Source: Phaeospirillum tilakii
GTDB taxonomy: Bacteria; Pseudomonadota; Alphaproteobacteria; Rhodospirillales; Magnetospirillaceae
Assembly: GCF_042683125.1 (NCBI RefSeq)
Contig: NZ_JBHUIY010000005.1
Coordinates: 1 to 64,000, forward strand
DNA length: 64,000 bases
Direction: 5' to 3'
This document shows, one piece after another, positions 40,716 to 49,018 of the stretch; position 1 is the first letter of the stretch, and each line of letters starts with the position of its first letter. The position numbers were made by a program, and so were the translations under genes. The notes under the pieces are model-generated. The model was not told the origin of the DNA. It worked only from the letters and a program-made list of their open reading frames with translations, and made no database searches.

Positions 40716-41365
40716 TGCCCCCCTTGCCCCCGCCCCGCTCCCCCCAGCCCCGCACCGCGCGGCCCCGGTCCCCGCTGGCGGTGACCATCCGCGACGCGCG
40801 CGAGGACGACATGGCGGCGATCCAGGCGATCTACGCCTTCTACGTCACCCGCACCGCCGCCTCGCTCGAGGAAGCGGTGCCGACGGTGGAGGAGATGGAG
40901 GGCCGCCGCCGCGCCGTGCTGGCGCGCGGCCTGCCCTATCTGGTCGCCGAGGAAGAGGGCGAGGTGCTGGGCTACACCTATGCCGGGCCGTTCCGTCCCC
41001 GCTCGGCCTATCGCTTCACCCTCGAGGATTCGATCTATGTCGCCCCGTTCGTGGTGCGGCGCGGGGTCGGCGGCGCCCTGCTCTCCGCCCTGATCGAACG
41101 CTGCACCCAGCTCGGTTATCGCCAGATGATCGCGGTGATCGGCGATTCGGCCAACCAGGGTTCGATCGCCCTGCACCGCTCGCGCGGTTTCGCCCAGGAA
41201 GGGGTGCTGCGCGGGGTCGGGCTGAAATTCGGCCGCTGGGTCGATGTGGTGATCATGCACCGAGTGCTGGAAGGCGACGAGCGCCTGCTGCCCGACGGCA
41301 CCACCGCCCCGCCGCTGCCGCCCTCCTGCTTTCATCACGACGACGAGGATGGCGGGGTGACCTGA
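40715..41365 (+). CDS. GNAT-family N-acetyltransferase (phosphinothricin acetyltransferase-like)
   Basis: This cytoplasmic acetyl-CoA-dependent enzyme has 216 residues. After a Pro-rich start the GNAT core begins AVTIRDAREDDMAAIQAIYAFYV. Then come EVLGYTYAGPFRPRSAYRFTLEDSIYVAP, the pyrophosphate-binding VRRGVGGALLSALIERC, and SIALHRSRGFAQEGVLRGVGLKFGRWVDVVIM. This is the Pat/bar/YncA-like subfamily that acetylates amino-acid analogues such as methionine sulfone or phosphinothricin. The tail DGTTAPPLPPSCFHHDDEDGGVT is unusual and His/Asp-rich. It is coupled to the amidohydrolase gene. Confidence 0.88.
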   Translation: MPPLPPPRSPQPRTARPRSPLAVTIRDAREDDMAAIQAIYAFYVTRTAASLEEAVPTVEEMEGRRRAVLARGLPYLVAEEEGEVLGYTYAGPFRPRSAYRFTLEDSIYVAPFVVRRGVGGALLSALIERCTQLGYRQMIAVIGDSANQGSIALHRSRGFAQEGVLRGVGLKFGRWVDVVIMHRVLEGDERLLPDGTTAPPLPPSCFHHDDEDGGVT

Positions 41366-41472
41366 CGCCCCCCGGCACCGGGCCGGCGCACGGCAGCCAT
41401 GCCGAACGGCCGGCTTCCGGCGGCGGGGGTTCGATCCCACCTCTCAGCCAGACCGACCGGATCCCGGAGCCG

Positions 41473-42690
41473 ATGCCCTCTCTGCTGCGCGCGCTGCACC
41501 ACCGCAATTACCGCCTGTTCTTCACCGGACAACTGATCTCGCTGATCGGCACCTGGATGCAGTCGGTGGCCCAGTCCTGGCTGGTCTACCGGATGACCGG
41601 CTCGTCCGAGATGCTCGGGCTGATCGGCTTCGTCGCCCAGGGGCCGGTGTTCCTGCTCTCGACCCTGGGGGGGGTGGTGGCCGACCGCTTCGACCGCCGC
41701 CGCATCCTGCTGCTGACCCAGTCGGTGTCGATGGCGCTGGCGGTGCTGCTGGCGGCGCTGACGCTGAGCGACGAGATCACCCTGCCCGCCTTGTTCACCA
41801 TCGCCGCCCTGCTCGGGATCACCAACGCCTTCGACATCCCCACCCGCCAGTCGTTCGTGGTCGAGATGGTCGAGCGCGCGGATCTCGCCAACGCCATCGC
41901 CCTCAATTCCTCGCTGTTCAACGGCGCCCGCCTGTTCGGCCCGGCGGTCGCCGGCCTGCTGGTCGCCGCCGGGGGCGAGGGTTGGTGCTTCGCCTTCAAC
42001 GCCGCCAGCTTCGTCGCGGTGCTGGCCGGGCTGCTGGCGATGCGGCTCGCCCCCCGGCCGCCGCGCGCCGAGGCCCGGCTCGGGGTGTTCGCCTCGATCG
42101 GCGAGGGGATCCGTTTCGTGCTGGGCCAGGGGGCGATCCGCGACCTGATGGGGATGCTCGGCCTGTCCAGCCTGATGGCGATGTTCCTGGCGGTGCTGCT
42201 GCCGATCTACGCCGACCGCATCCTCGGCGGCGGCGCGGCCAGCCTCGGCCTGCTGATGAGCGCCTCGGGCCTCGGCGCCTTCCTCGCCGCGCTGCGCCTC
42301 GCCGCCCGCACCAGTCCGGCCGGGCTCGATCCCTGGCCGGCGCGCGGCGCCCTGCTGTTCGGCCTGTGCCTGATCGGCTTCAGCCTGTCGCCCTGGCTGT
42401 GGCTGTCGGCGGCGATCCAGTTGGTCGCCGGCTTCGCCTTCATGATCCAGACCTCCTCGACCAACACCCTGATCCAGCTCAAGGTGCCCGACGCCTATCG
42501 CGGCCGGACCATGGCGCTCTATTCGATGATGTTCGTCGGCATGGCCCCGTTCGGCACCCTGGCGGGCGGGCTGCTCGCCGGGCAGATCGGACCCGCCGCC
42601 ACCGTCGCCGTGGCCGGGGGCACCATCATGGCCGGGGGGGTGGTTTACATCCTGCTGCATCGGCGCCGTCCGGAGCGCGTCGCCGCCTGA
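41473..42690 (+). CDS. MFS transporter (enterobactin-exporter-like, MFS_3)
   Basis: The 405-residue protein has twelve predicted membrane segments and the typical start LLRALHHRNYRLFFTGQLISLIGTWMQSVAQSWLVYRMTG. It continues with the A-like motif GGVVADRFDRRRILLLTQS and FDIPTRQSFVVEMVERADLANAIALNSSLFNGARLFGPAVAG. RGRTMALYSMMFVGMAPFGTLAGGLLA lies near the end. This subfamily exports siderophores and other small molecules; substrate unknown. It ends before a 20-bp perfect palindrome. Confidence 0.9.
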   Translation: MPSLLRALHHRNYRLFFTGQLISLIGTWMQSVAQSWLVYRMTGSSEMLGLIGFVAQGPVFLLSTLGGVVADRFDRRRILLLTQSVSMALAVLLAALTLSDEITLPALFTIAALLGITNAFDIPTRQSFVVEMVERADLANAIALNSSLFNGARLFGPAVAGLLVAAGGEGWCFAFNAASFVAVLAGLLAMRLAPRPPRAEARLGVFASIGEGIRFVLGQGAIRDLMGMLGLSSLMAMFLAVLLPIYADRILGGGAASLGLLMSASGLGAFLAALRLAARTSPAGLDPWPARGALLFGLCLIGFSLSPWLWLSAAIQLVAGFAFMIQTSSTNTLIQLKVPDAYRGRTMALYSMMFVGMAPFGTLAGGLLAGQIGPAATVAVAGGTIMAGGVVYILLHRRRPERVAA

Positions 42691-42702
42691 CCGGCAAGCC
42701 GG

Positions 42703-42722
42703 CCAAGGGGCGCGCCCCTTGG
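42703..42722. terminator. Perfect 20-bp palindrome after the MFS gene
   Basis: CCAAGGGGCG and CGCCCCTTGG are contiguous inverted arms, 12 bases after the stop and before the convergent FUSC-like gene. A second hairpin, GGAGGGCCGGGGGCCCTCC, follows. There is no T-run; the pair probably serves both genes as a weak terminator. Confidence 0.5.
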
Positions 42723-42763
42723 CGATCCCGCGGAGGGCCGGGGGCCCTCCACCCGAAAGGCGC

Positions 42764-43270
42764 TCAGCGGCGGGTCAGCAGCACCCAGACCCAGGCCACC
42801 GCCAGGGCGATGCCGGCGCCGACTCCGGCCTCCAGCGTCCGCAGCAGGGCGTTGCCCAGCGGTGACAGGCCGGGATTGATCACGCTGAGGATCATGATCA
42901 CCGTGACGGTGATCGCGGCGAGCCGGCCGCCGTCGCTGAGGCGGAACAGGCTGCCCAGCGCCATCGCCAGCCCGACGGCGAGCCCCAGCCCCACCGCCGA
43001 GAACGGAAACAGGCTGAGGGTGGCGGCGGCGATCGCCGCGCCGATCAGGGTGCCGCCCAGGCGCAGGATCGCGCCGTCACGGCCCGAGATCGGGTCATCC
43101 TGCGACACCGCCAATCCCGACACCGCCGCCCACATCGCCCCGAACTGGGCGGACTCGGGGTGGATCAGGCTGGTGAAGCCGAACGCCACCGGATAGGACA
43201 GCAGCGCCACCGCCGCCGCCCGCAGGCCACGGCCGAGGCTGGGGGAAACCGAGGAAGGCAAGGCGGGCAT
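42764..43270 (-). CDS. FUSC-family (aromatic acid exporter-like) membrane protein
   Basis: The 168-residue membrane protein has about five hydrophobic segments (for example FRLSDGGRLAAITVTVIMIL and EAGVGAGIALAVAWVWVLL). The pattern GAILRLGGTLIGAAIAAATLSLFP and RTLEAGVGAGIALAV matches the FUSC/ArAE transporter membrane half. It is much shorter than full exporters and has no soluble domain. Such half-length forms are frequent; function unknown. It is 31 bases downstream of the pentapeptide-repeat gene on the same strand. Confidence 0.7.
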   Translation of the reverse strand: MPALPSSVSPSLGRGLRAAAVALLSYPVAFGFTSLIHPESAQFGAMWAAVSGLAVSQDDPISGRDGAILRLGGTLIGAAIAAATLSLFPFSAVGLGLAVGLAMALGSLFRLSDGGRLAAITVTVIMILSVINPGLSPLGNALLRTLEAGVGAGIALAVAWVWVLLTRR

Positions 43271-43301
43271 GGCGCTCCTGAGGTGGGACGGGGACCGGGA
43301 A

Positions 43302-44573
43302 TTAGACGGCGCCTTCCGCTCCCGGCGGGCGGTTGAGGCCGGGCGGCAGTTTGGTGTCGAGGTCGCAGCGGCTGCGCTCGACCTGCTTCTGGGTCAGGTT
43401 CTCCACCGCCGACAGGTCGGTGCCGCCGAGATCGGCCCCGGTCAGGATCGCGCCGGCGCAATCGGCCCCGGCCAGTTGGGCGCCGCGCAGCACCGCCCCG
43501 GACAGGTCGGCCCCGCGCAGGCTGGCGCCGTCAAGGCGGCACAGGTCGAGCTTGGCGTGGCGCAGCGCCGCGACGCCGAGATCGGCCCCGCGCAGGTCGG
43601 CGGCCGACAGCACCGCCTGACGCAGATCGGCCCCGTCGAGGCGGGCCGCGGTCAGGTCGGCGTCGGACAGGTCAACCCCGCGCAGCGTCGCCTTGGGCAG
43701 CACCGCGCCGGCCAGGCCGGCCCCGGCCAGATCGGCGTCGGGCAGGGTCAGCCGGCATCCCTCGGTGCCGGCGCTGTCGAGCCAGCGGCGATGCTCGGCC
43801 AGCAGCGGGGCGAGATCGAGCCCGCCGCGTCCCGACGTGACCGGCGCGGCGGCCGGGTCGAGCGCGTCCTGCCATGACGGCCGCGCCGGCTCGACCGGCG
43901 GCGGCGCGGTTTCGAGCGGCCCCGACCGCAGGGTCGGCCGCACCGGCAGCGGGGCCAGATCGTCGCCGCTCAGGCGGGCGGCCGGCGGGGAAATCGGGGC
44001 GGCGGGGGGCGGCGCCAGATCCTCGCCACCCAAGCGGACGGGGGGGCGCGGCGGAGCGGCCGGGGCCGGCGCGACGGGCGCGGCGGCGGGAGACGGGACC
44101 GGCTGCGCGGGCGCGGCGGCGGGAGACGGGGGGGGAACCGGCGCCGGACGCAGCGGCAGCGGCATCGGCGCGGCGGGAGCCCGCGGCTTGGTCAGCACCT
44201 CGGCCACCCGCAGGGTCAGTTCGTGGCCGGACACCGGCTTCGGCACCACCCCGTCGATCCCCAGCCGGTGGGCCTCGGCCAGCGGGCCGGCGAGGCTGGA
44301 GGGGGCGGCGACCAGCAATGGCCGGGCGGCGGCGGCGGCGCGCAGCCGGGCGATCGCCGCCAGACCGCCTTCGGGGTCGGCGGCGAGATCGATCAGGGCG
44401 AGATCGCCGCCGCCCGCCGCCTCGGCCCCGAGCCGGCCGATGGTGGCGGTGCCGAGACGGCGGAAGGTCTGGCGCACCAGGAAGAAGAACGGCTCATCCG
44501 GCGTATAGACCTGCAACGCGACCTTTTTCCAGTCGACGCAACCGGCCTGGTCGCCAAGGGTGGGGTGTCGCAT
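43302..44573 (-). CDS. Receiver-domain protein fused to pentapeptide repeats
   Basis: The 423-residue protein has an N-terminal CheY-like domain (about 10-130): acidic TPDEPFFFLVRQTFRRLG, acceptor-like Asp in LALIDLAADPEGG, LLVAAPSSLAG, and the conserved Lys in GVVPKPVSGHELTLRV. A long Pro/Ala linker (about 135-275) leads to a run of pentapeptide repeats (about 290-400; units such as ADLAG AGLAG AVLPK ATLRG VDLSD). It ends in a short conserved-looking LTQKQVERSRCDLDTKLPPGL. The repeat forms a right-handed quadrilateral helix. A phosphorylation-controlled scaffold is a reasonable guess; no kinase is adjacent. The ATG at 44573 is the first that gives a folded start. Confidence 0.75.
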   Translation of the reverse strand: MRHPTLGDQAGCVDWKKVALQVYTPDEPFFFLVRQTFRRLGTATIGRLGAEAAGGGDLALIDLAADPEGGLAAIARLRAAAAARPLLVAAPSSLAGPLAEAHRLGIDGVVPKPVSGHELTLRVAEVLTKPRAPAAPMPLPLRPAPVPPPSPAAAPAQPVPSPAAAPVAPAPAAPPRPPVRLGGEDLAPPPAAPISPPAARLSGDDLAPLPVRPTLRSGPLETAPPPVEPARPSWQDALDPAAAPVTSGRGGLDLAPLLAEHRRWLDSAGTEGCRLTLPDADLAGAGLAGAVLPKATLRGVDLSDADLTAARLDGADLRQAVLSAADLRGADLGVAALRHAKLDLCRLDGASLRGADLSGAVLRGAQLAGADCAGAILTGADLGGTDLSAVENLTQKQVERSRCDLDTKLPPGLNRPPGAEGAV

Positions 44574-44725
44574 CGGCGGGGGGGCTCGCAACAGGGTTCG
44601 GCCTGACAGATGGGGATTGCCGCGGCGCGGCGCAACCGGGGGAAGACGACGGAACGGTGACATCCGGCCCGGCCGGCGCCATGGCGACGGTTGCGGCGGG
44701 GGCGCCGGACCGCCATGATGCAGCG

Positions 44726-46549
44726 ATGCGAAGAAGACGGTCCTACGATGCGGCGGGCGGCGCGGCGGCCCCGGCCGATACCGACTGGCGCACCCTGCGC
44801 GCCCTGCTGCCGCTGCTGTGGCCGGCGGGCGAACCCGGCCTGCGCGGCCGGGTGGTGGTGGCGATGCTGCTGCTGGCCCTGGCCAAGGCGGTCACCGTCG
44901 GGGTGCCGGTGCTCTACAAGCAGGCGGTCGATGCCCTCGCCCACCCCGCCGCGCCGCTGGCGGTGGTGGCCCCGGTCGGGCTGCTGCTGGCCTATGGCGT
45001 GGCCCGGACGATGGCCGGCGCCTTCGCCGAGCTGCGCGACATCGCCTTCATCGCGGTGGCCCAGCGGGCGGTGCGGGTCACCGGGCTCGCGGTGTTCCGC
45101 CATCTCCACCGCCTCGGCCTGCGCTTCCATCTCGACCGCCGCACCGGCGAGGTGACCCAGGCGATCGACCGCGGCACCCGGGCGATCGAGTTCCTGCTGC
45201 GCTTCCTGCTGTTCAGCATCCTGCCGACCCTGCTTGAGATCGCGCTGGTGGTGTCGGTGCTGTGGGGGCTGTATGGCGGGGTCTATGCGGTGATCACCGG
45301 CGGCACCATCGCCCTCTACATCGCCTTCACCCTGGTGGTGACCGACTGGCGCACCCGCTTCCGCCGCGAAATGAACCGCACCGAGACCGACGCGGCGGCG
45401 CGGGCGGTCGAATCCCTGATCAATTTCGAGACGGTCAAGGCGTTCGGCGCCGAGGCCCACGAGGCCGAGCGTTACGAACGCTCGCTGCGCCAGTACGAGC
45501 AGGCCGCCACCCGCTCCAAGGTGTCGCTGTCGCTGCTCAACATCGGCCAGGGGGCGATCATCGCCGCCGGCCTGACCCTGGTGATGATCTGCGCCGCCCG
45601 CGACGTCGCCGCCGGGACGATGAGCGTCGGCGATTTCGTGCTGGTCAATTCCTATCTGGTCCAGCTCTATCTGCCGCTCAATTTCCTCGGCGCGGTCTAT
45701 CGCGAGATCCGCCAGTCGCTGACCGACCTCGAGGCGATGTACCGGCTGCTGGCGGAACGGCCGGAGGTGGCCGACGCCGCCGACGCCCGCCCGCTGCGCC
45801 TCGCCGGCGGCGAGATCCGCTTCGAGGGGGTGCGGTTCGGCTACCAGCCCGAGCGCGAGATCCTGGGCGGGATCGATTTCACCGTGCCGGCCGGGCGCAC
45901 CGTGGCGATCGTCGGCCCCTCGGGCGCCGGCAAGAGCACCCTGTCGCGCCTGCTGTTCCGCTTCTACGATGTCGAGGCCGGATCGATCCGCATCGACGGC
46001 CAGGATCTGCGCGCGGTCACCCAGGCCTCGCTGCGCGCGGCGATCGGCATCGTCCCGCAGGACGCGGTGCTGTTCAACGACACCCTGGCCGCCAACATCG
46101 CCTATGGCCGCCCCGACGCCAGCCAGGAGCAGATCGAGCGGGCGGCGCGGCTGGCGCGGATCCACCATTTCGCCCTGGCCCTGCCCGACGGCTACGCCAC
46201 CCGGGTGGGCGAGCGCGGCCTCAAGCTGTCGGGCGGCGAGCGCCAGCGGGTGGCGATCGCCCGCGCCATCCTCAAGCAGCCGGCGATCCTGCTGTTCGAC
46301 GAGGCCACCAGCGCGCTCGACAGCCAGACCGAGCGCGAGATCCAGGACAGCCTGCGCGAGCTGTCGCGCCACCGCACCACCCTGGTGATCGCCCACCGCC
46401 TGTCCACCGTGGTCGAGGCCGACGAGATCCTGGTGCTGGAGGAGGGCCGGATCGTCGAGCGCGGCCGCCACGACACCCTGCTCGCCGCCGGCGGCACCTA
46501 TGCCGCGATGTGGTGCCGCCAGCATGCGGTGACCGAGGAAACGGACTGA
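44726..46549 (+). CDS. ABC transporter of the Atm1/HMT1 (heavy-metal tolerance) type
   Basis: This half-size exporter has an N-terminal six-helix membrane domain and a C-terminal ATPase (607 residues). Features are DRRTGEVTQAIDRGTRAIEFLLRFLLF, the Atm1 signature, and TVVVTDWRTRFRREMN-like sequence with NEFETVKAFGAEA-like NFETVKAFGAEAHEAERYE. The ATPase has Walker A GPSGAGKST, Q-loop VPQDAVLFND, signature LSGGERQRVAIARAIL, Walker B LLFDEATSALD, and H-loop AHRLSTV. In alphaproteobacteria Atm1 exports glutathione-metal or glutathione polysulfide species. It is divergent from the pentapeptide gene (152-base gap). Confidence 0.93.
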   Translation: MRRRRSYDAAGGAAAPADTDWRTLRALLPLLWPAGEPGLRGRVVVAMLLLALAKAVTVGVPVLYKQAVDALAHPAAPLAVVAPVGLLLAYGVARTMAGAFAELRDIAFIAVAQRAVRVTGLAVFRHLHRLGLRFHLDRRTGEVTQAIDRGTRAIEFLLRFLLFSILPTLLEIALVVSVLWGLYGGVYAVITGGTIALYIAFTLVVTDWRTRFRREMNRTETDAAARAVESLINFETVKAFGAEAHEAERYERSLRQYEQAATRSKVSLSLLNIGQGAIIAAGLTLVMICAARDVAAGTMSVGDFVLVNSYLVQLYLPLNFLGAVYREIRQSLTDLEAMYRLLAERPEVADAADARPLRLAGGEIRFEGVRFGYQPEREILGGIDFTVPAGRTVAIVGPSGAGKSTLSRLLFRFYDVEAGSIRIDGQDLRAVTQASLRAAIGIVPQDAVLFNDTLAANIAYGRPDASQEQIERAARLARIHHFALALPDGYATRVGERGLKLSGGERQRVAIARAILKQPAILLFDEATSALDSQTEREIQDSLRELSRHRTTLVIAHRLSTVVEADEILVLEEGRIVERGRHDTLLAAGGTYAAMWCRQHAVTEETD

Positions 46550-46627
46550 CCCCGCCCTTTGCAAAAGCGGGGCGCTGTGACAGGCTGGAGGTCGTTTTTG
46601 ACGAAAAAGCGCAAGGGGACGGCGACA

Positions 46628-47485
46628 ATGCGGGCGGTGGCGATGACGGGTCTGGTGGTGATCGGAGCCATGCTGGCCGGGCCGGCCGGGGCGGCGTCGC
46701 GCCTGCCCGAGGAATACCGCCAGATCGATGCCGATTTCGACCGCACCCCCGCCCGCCCGGCGCCGGCCGATCCGGTCCGCGCGCTTCAGCAGCGCCTCGG
46801 CGAACTCGGCTACACGGTCGGCCCGATCGACGGGCGATGGGGGCCCCGGACCCGGGCGGCGGCGCGGGCCTTCCTGGCCGATCACGGTCAGCCCGACGAG
46901 GACGGCCTCACCGTCGAACGGATCGAATCCCTGGTGACGCCGGCCGCCGCCGGGACCGCCCTCGCCACCCCCCCGGCGGTGGCCGAGGCCCCGACCGCCC
47001 CCGAGGCGGTGCCGCCGGCGCTGTGGCACGGCCGCGACCTGCTCGGCCGGCCGCTCCACCTCCCGGCCGGCGACCGGATCGCCAGCGTGGCCGATCTGGT
47101 GCTGTCGGCCGACGGCGCCATCACCGGGGTGATCGCCGCCCTGCCCGCCGGCTCGGCGCGGGCGGAAGACCAGCGCCTGATCGCCTGGGAGGCGGTAAGG
47201 CCCTGGCTGGGCCGGCGGGCGATCGTGCTCGGGCTCGACGTCGATTCCGCCCGCGCCCTGCGCGCCGCCGCCCCGCCGGTGCTGGCCCCCGGCCAGTTCC
47301 GCCTGACCCGGTTGTTCGACGCTCCGCTGCGCGAGGCCGGGACCGAGCGCGGCGACATCGCCGACGCCGGCTTCGACGCGGCCGGCCGGCTCGAGCGGTT
47401 CGAACTGAGCGAAGCCGCCGCGCTGCCGCTCGCCGGCCGCCGGCTCGATGCCGACGGGGACGGGGACGGCGTCAGCCTGCGCTGA
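46628..47485 (+). CDS. Exported peptidoglycan-binding/PRC-barrel-like protein
   Basis: The 285-residue precursor has a signal peptide (VAMTGLVVIGAMLAGPAGAAS). A peptidoglycan-binding type-1 domain follows (RALQQRLGELGYTVGPIDGRWGPRTRAAARAFLADHG). After an Ala/Pro linker there are two PRC-barrel-like units (HGRDLLGRPLHLPAGDRIASVADLVLSADGAI and PGQFRLTRLFDAPLREAGTERGDIADAGFD). It may sit in the cell wall and bind a partner through the PRC part. It starts 78 bases after the ABC gene; an independent role seems more likely than a transport role. Confidence 0.75.
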   Translation: MRAVAMTGLVVIGAMLAGPAGAASRLPEEYRQIDADFDRTPARPAPADPVRALQQRLGELGYTVGPIDGRWGPRTRAAARAFLADHGQPDEDGLTVERIESLVTPAAAGTALATPPAVAEAPTAPEAVPPALWHGRDLLGRPLHLPAGDRIASVADLVLSADGAITGVIAALPAGSARAEDQRLIAWEAVRPWLGRRAIVLGLDVDSARALRAAAPPVLAPGQFRLTRLFDAPLREAGTERGDIADAGFDAAGRLERFELSEAAALPLAGRRLDADGDGDGVSLR

Positions 47486-47584
47486 CGCCCGCCGCGCGAC
47501 GACGGCAAAAGACGCCTAAAATTTGCGATGTTTTTCGCCCGACCTTCCCCTTTAGGGTAGGACTCGGTCATTTTCTAATGTCTA

Positions 47585-47603
47585 CGTATATTCGCGGATA
47601 TAT
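47585..47603. promoter_or_regulatory. ModE-box-like dyad upstream of the patatin gene
   Basis: The sequence CGTATATTCGCGGATATATC has dyad arms TATAT-6-ATATA in an AT-rich stretch about 90 bases before the patatin start. It resembles half-sites of ModE boxes (CGNTATAT-N6-ATATANCG), and a modE gene lies 1.4 kb downstream. The remainder of the 207-base gap is AT-rich, unusual for the window, without another feature. Confidence 0.4.
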
Positions 47604-47692
47604 CTTGTCCTTTATGGCTGATGATTTGTTTAAGTCCTCTCGTTTAGGGCGATAGGCTGGTCTGGCATTCCCCCCTGCAAACGAGCCCGACC

Positions 47693-48802
47693 ATGCAACA
47701 TCTCCATCCCAAGGCGCAGCGCCTGCACCAGAAACAGGCCGCCAAGAGCGCCCGCAACGCCGCGATGTCCGAATCCGCCAGCCGCACCGCGCTGGTGCTG
47801 GGCGGCGGCGCCCCCAATTCGGCCCTGATGGCCGGCGCGCTGGCGGCGTTCGAGGACCAGCGGGTCCGCTTCGACGTGGTGACCAGCTCGGGCGCCGGCG
47901 GTCTGGTGTCGCTGCTGTGGCTGGCCCCGCGCGACGCCGCCCCGTCCGAGGCGCTGCGCAACTGGATCGAGGCCTATGTCGATGACCGGATCTACCGCCA
48001 GTTTCCGGTCGATTACAAGGTGTTCCACAAGCCGGGACCGTGGGCCGACTGGTCGCGCACCCTGTTCGGCGGCGCGCTGCTGGGCCAGTCGGGCGGCTTC
48101 GGCTTCGATCAGGCGCTGCCGCGCTTCTGGCGCGACTGGACCCAGTTGATGACGGCGACGCTGACCCCGAGCGCGGTCACCCCCAACTCGCTCGGCCTGT
48201 GCGCCCGGGTGCCGTGGGCGGAAAAGCTGGTCGATTTCGACCGCATCCGCGACATCGAGCCCTATTTCTATCTCAACGCCTACAACATCGATCAGGAAAT
48301 CATGGAGGACTTCTCGAAGGAGGAGATCACCCCCGATCATTTCCGCGCCGCCTTCGCCTTTCCCTTCATCTACGGCCCCTACCAGATGGGGGAGGATCAT
48401 TATTACGAGGCGGCCTCGCACGACGCGCTCAATTTCCGGGATCTGGTCGAGAAGCATACCGGCCTCGAGACCATCGTCGTGCTCGACGTGCTGGGCAGCA
48501 GCCCGCTGGTGCGGCGCCCGCGCAATCTTTACGATTCGTGGGTGCAGTCGATGATCATCCCGCTGGTCAAGGTGGCCGAAAGCAACCTCGAACTGTTCGC
48601 CCTCAAGCACAACAATGGCTGGCGCCGGTCCGAGGGCGCCAAGAGCGACCTGCTGGTGCTGCCGTTCGACGTGCCGGAAGACGACCTGCCCGAGGTGCTC
48701 GACTGGTCCTATTCCAACGGCAAGCGGCTGTTCACGATCGGCTACGATTCGGCGCTGGCCTTCCTCGACCGCCACGGCGACCGGCTGTTCCCCCATCACT
48801 GA
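47693..48802 (+). CDS. Patatin-like phospholipase/acyl hydrolase
   Basis: The 369-residue protein has a Lys/Gln-rich N terminus, then the patatin glycine-rich loop ALVLGGGAPNSALMAGALAAFED. The nucleophile region is FDVVTSSGAGGLVSLL, in which the usual GxSxG reads VTSSG, losing its first Gly. The catalytic Asp is probably that of EAASHDALNF. The middle (FRAAFAFPFIYGPYQMGEDHYYEAAS) matches bacterial patatin-family proteins. There is no signal peptide, so it is cytoplasmic or effector-like. Catalytic competence is probable but not certain given the altered elbow. Confidence 0.82.
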   Translation: MQHLHPKAQRLHQKQAAKSARNAAMSESASRTALVLGGGAPNSALMAGALAAFEDQRVRFDVVTSSGAGGLVSLLWLAPRDAAPSEALRNWIEAYVDDRIYRQFPVDYKVFHKPGPWADWSRTLFGGALLGQSGGFGFDQALPRFWRDWTQLMTATLTPSAVTPNSLGLCARVPWAEKLVDFDRIRDIEPYFYLNAYNIDQEIMEDFSKEEITPDHFRAAFAFPFIYGPYQMGEDHYYEAASHDALNFRDLVEKHTGLETIVVLDVLGSSPLVRRPRNLYDSWVQSMIIPLVKVAESNLELFALKHNNGWRRSEGAKSDLLVLPFDVPEDDLPEVLDWSYSNGKRLFTIGYDSALAFLDRHGDRLFPHH

Positions 48803-48815
48803 GCGCCTCCATCCC

Positions 48816-48925
48816 ATTGGGCTTTCGCCCAAACCCAACCGGGGCGATGCCCCGGACCTCCTTTGTTTTCAAAAAAGAAGGGGGTTTGGGGCATCGCCCC
48901 AAGCGGGCGCGGGCAGCAGCCCGCC
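48816..48925. repeat. Palindromic intergenic element B4
   Basis: Nearly identical to B1: TTGGGCTTTCGCCCAA, CCGGGGCGATGCCCCGG, a CCTCCTTTG..CAAAAAAGAAGGGGG core, TTGGGGCATCGCCCCAA and GCGGGCAGCAGCCCGC. It lies between the patatin and modE genes, both on the + strand, and should separate their transcripts. Confidence 0.85.
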
Positions 48926-48958
48926 TCCTGATCCGTCGCTATCCTTCCTCTGCGCCTC

Positions 48959-48983
48959 CGTTATATAGTTCGCATATAGTCCG
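48959..48983. promoter_or_regulatory. Candidate ModE box before modE
   Basis: CGTTATAT (48959-48966) matches a ModE half-site, and ATATAG (48974-48979) gives an imperfect second half seven bases later. The element is 36 bases before the modE ATG, so autoregulation by molybdate is a reasonable inference. Confidence 0.5.
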
Positions 48984-49018
48984 CGCGGCGGACGGCGACG
49001 AAGGACGGCGACAGCGGG

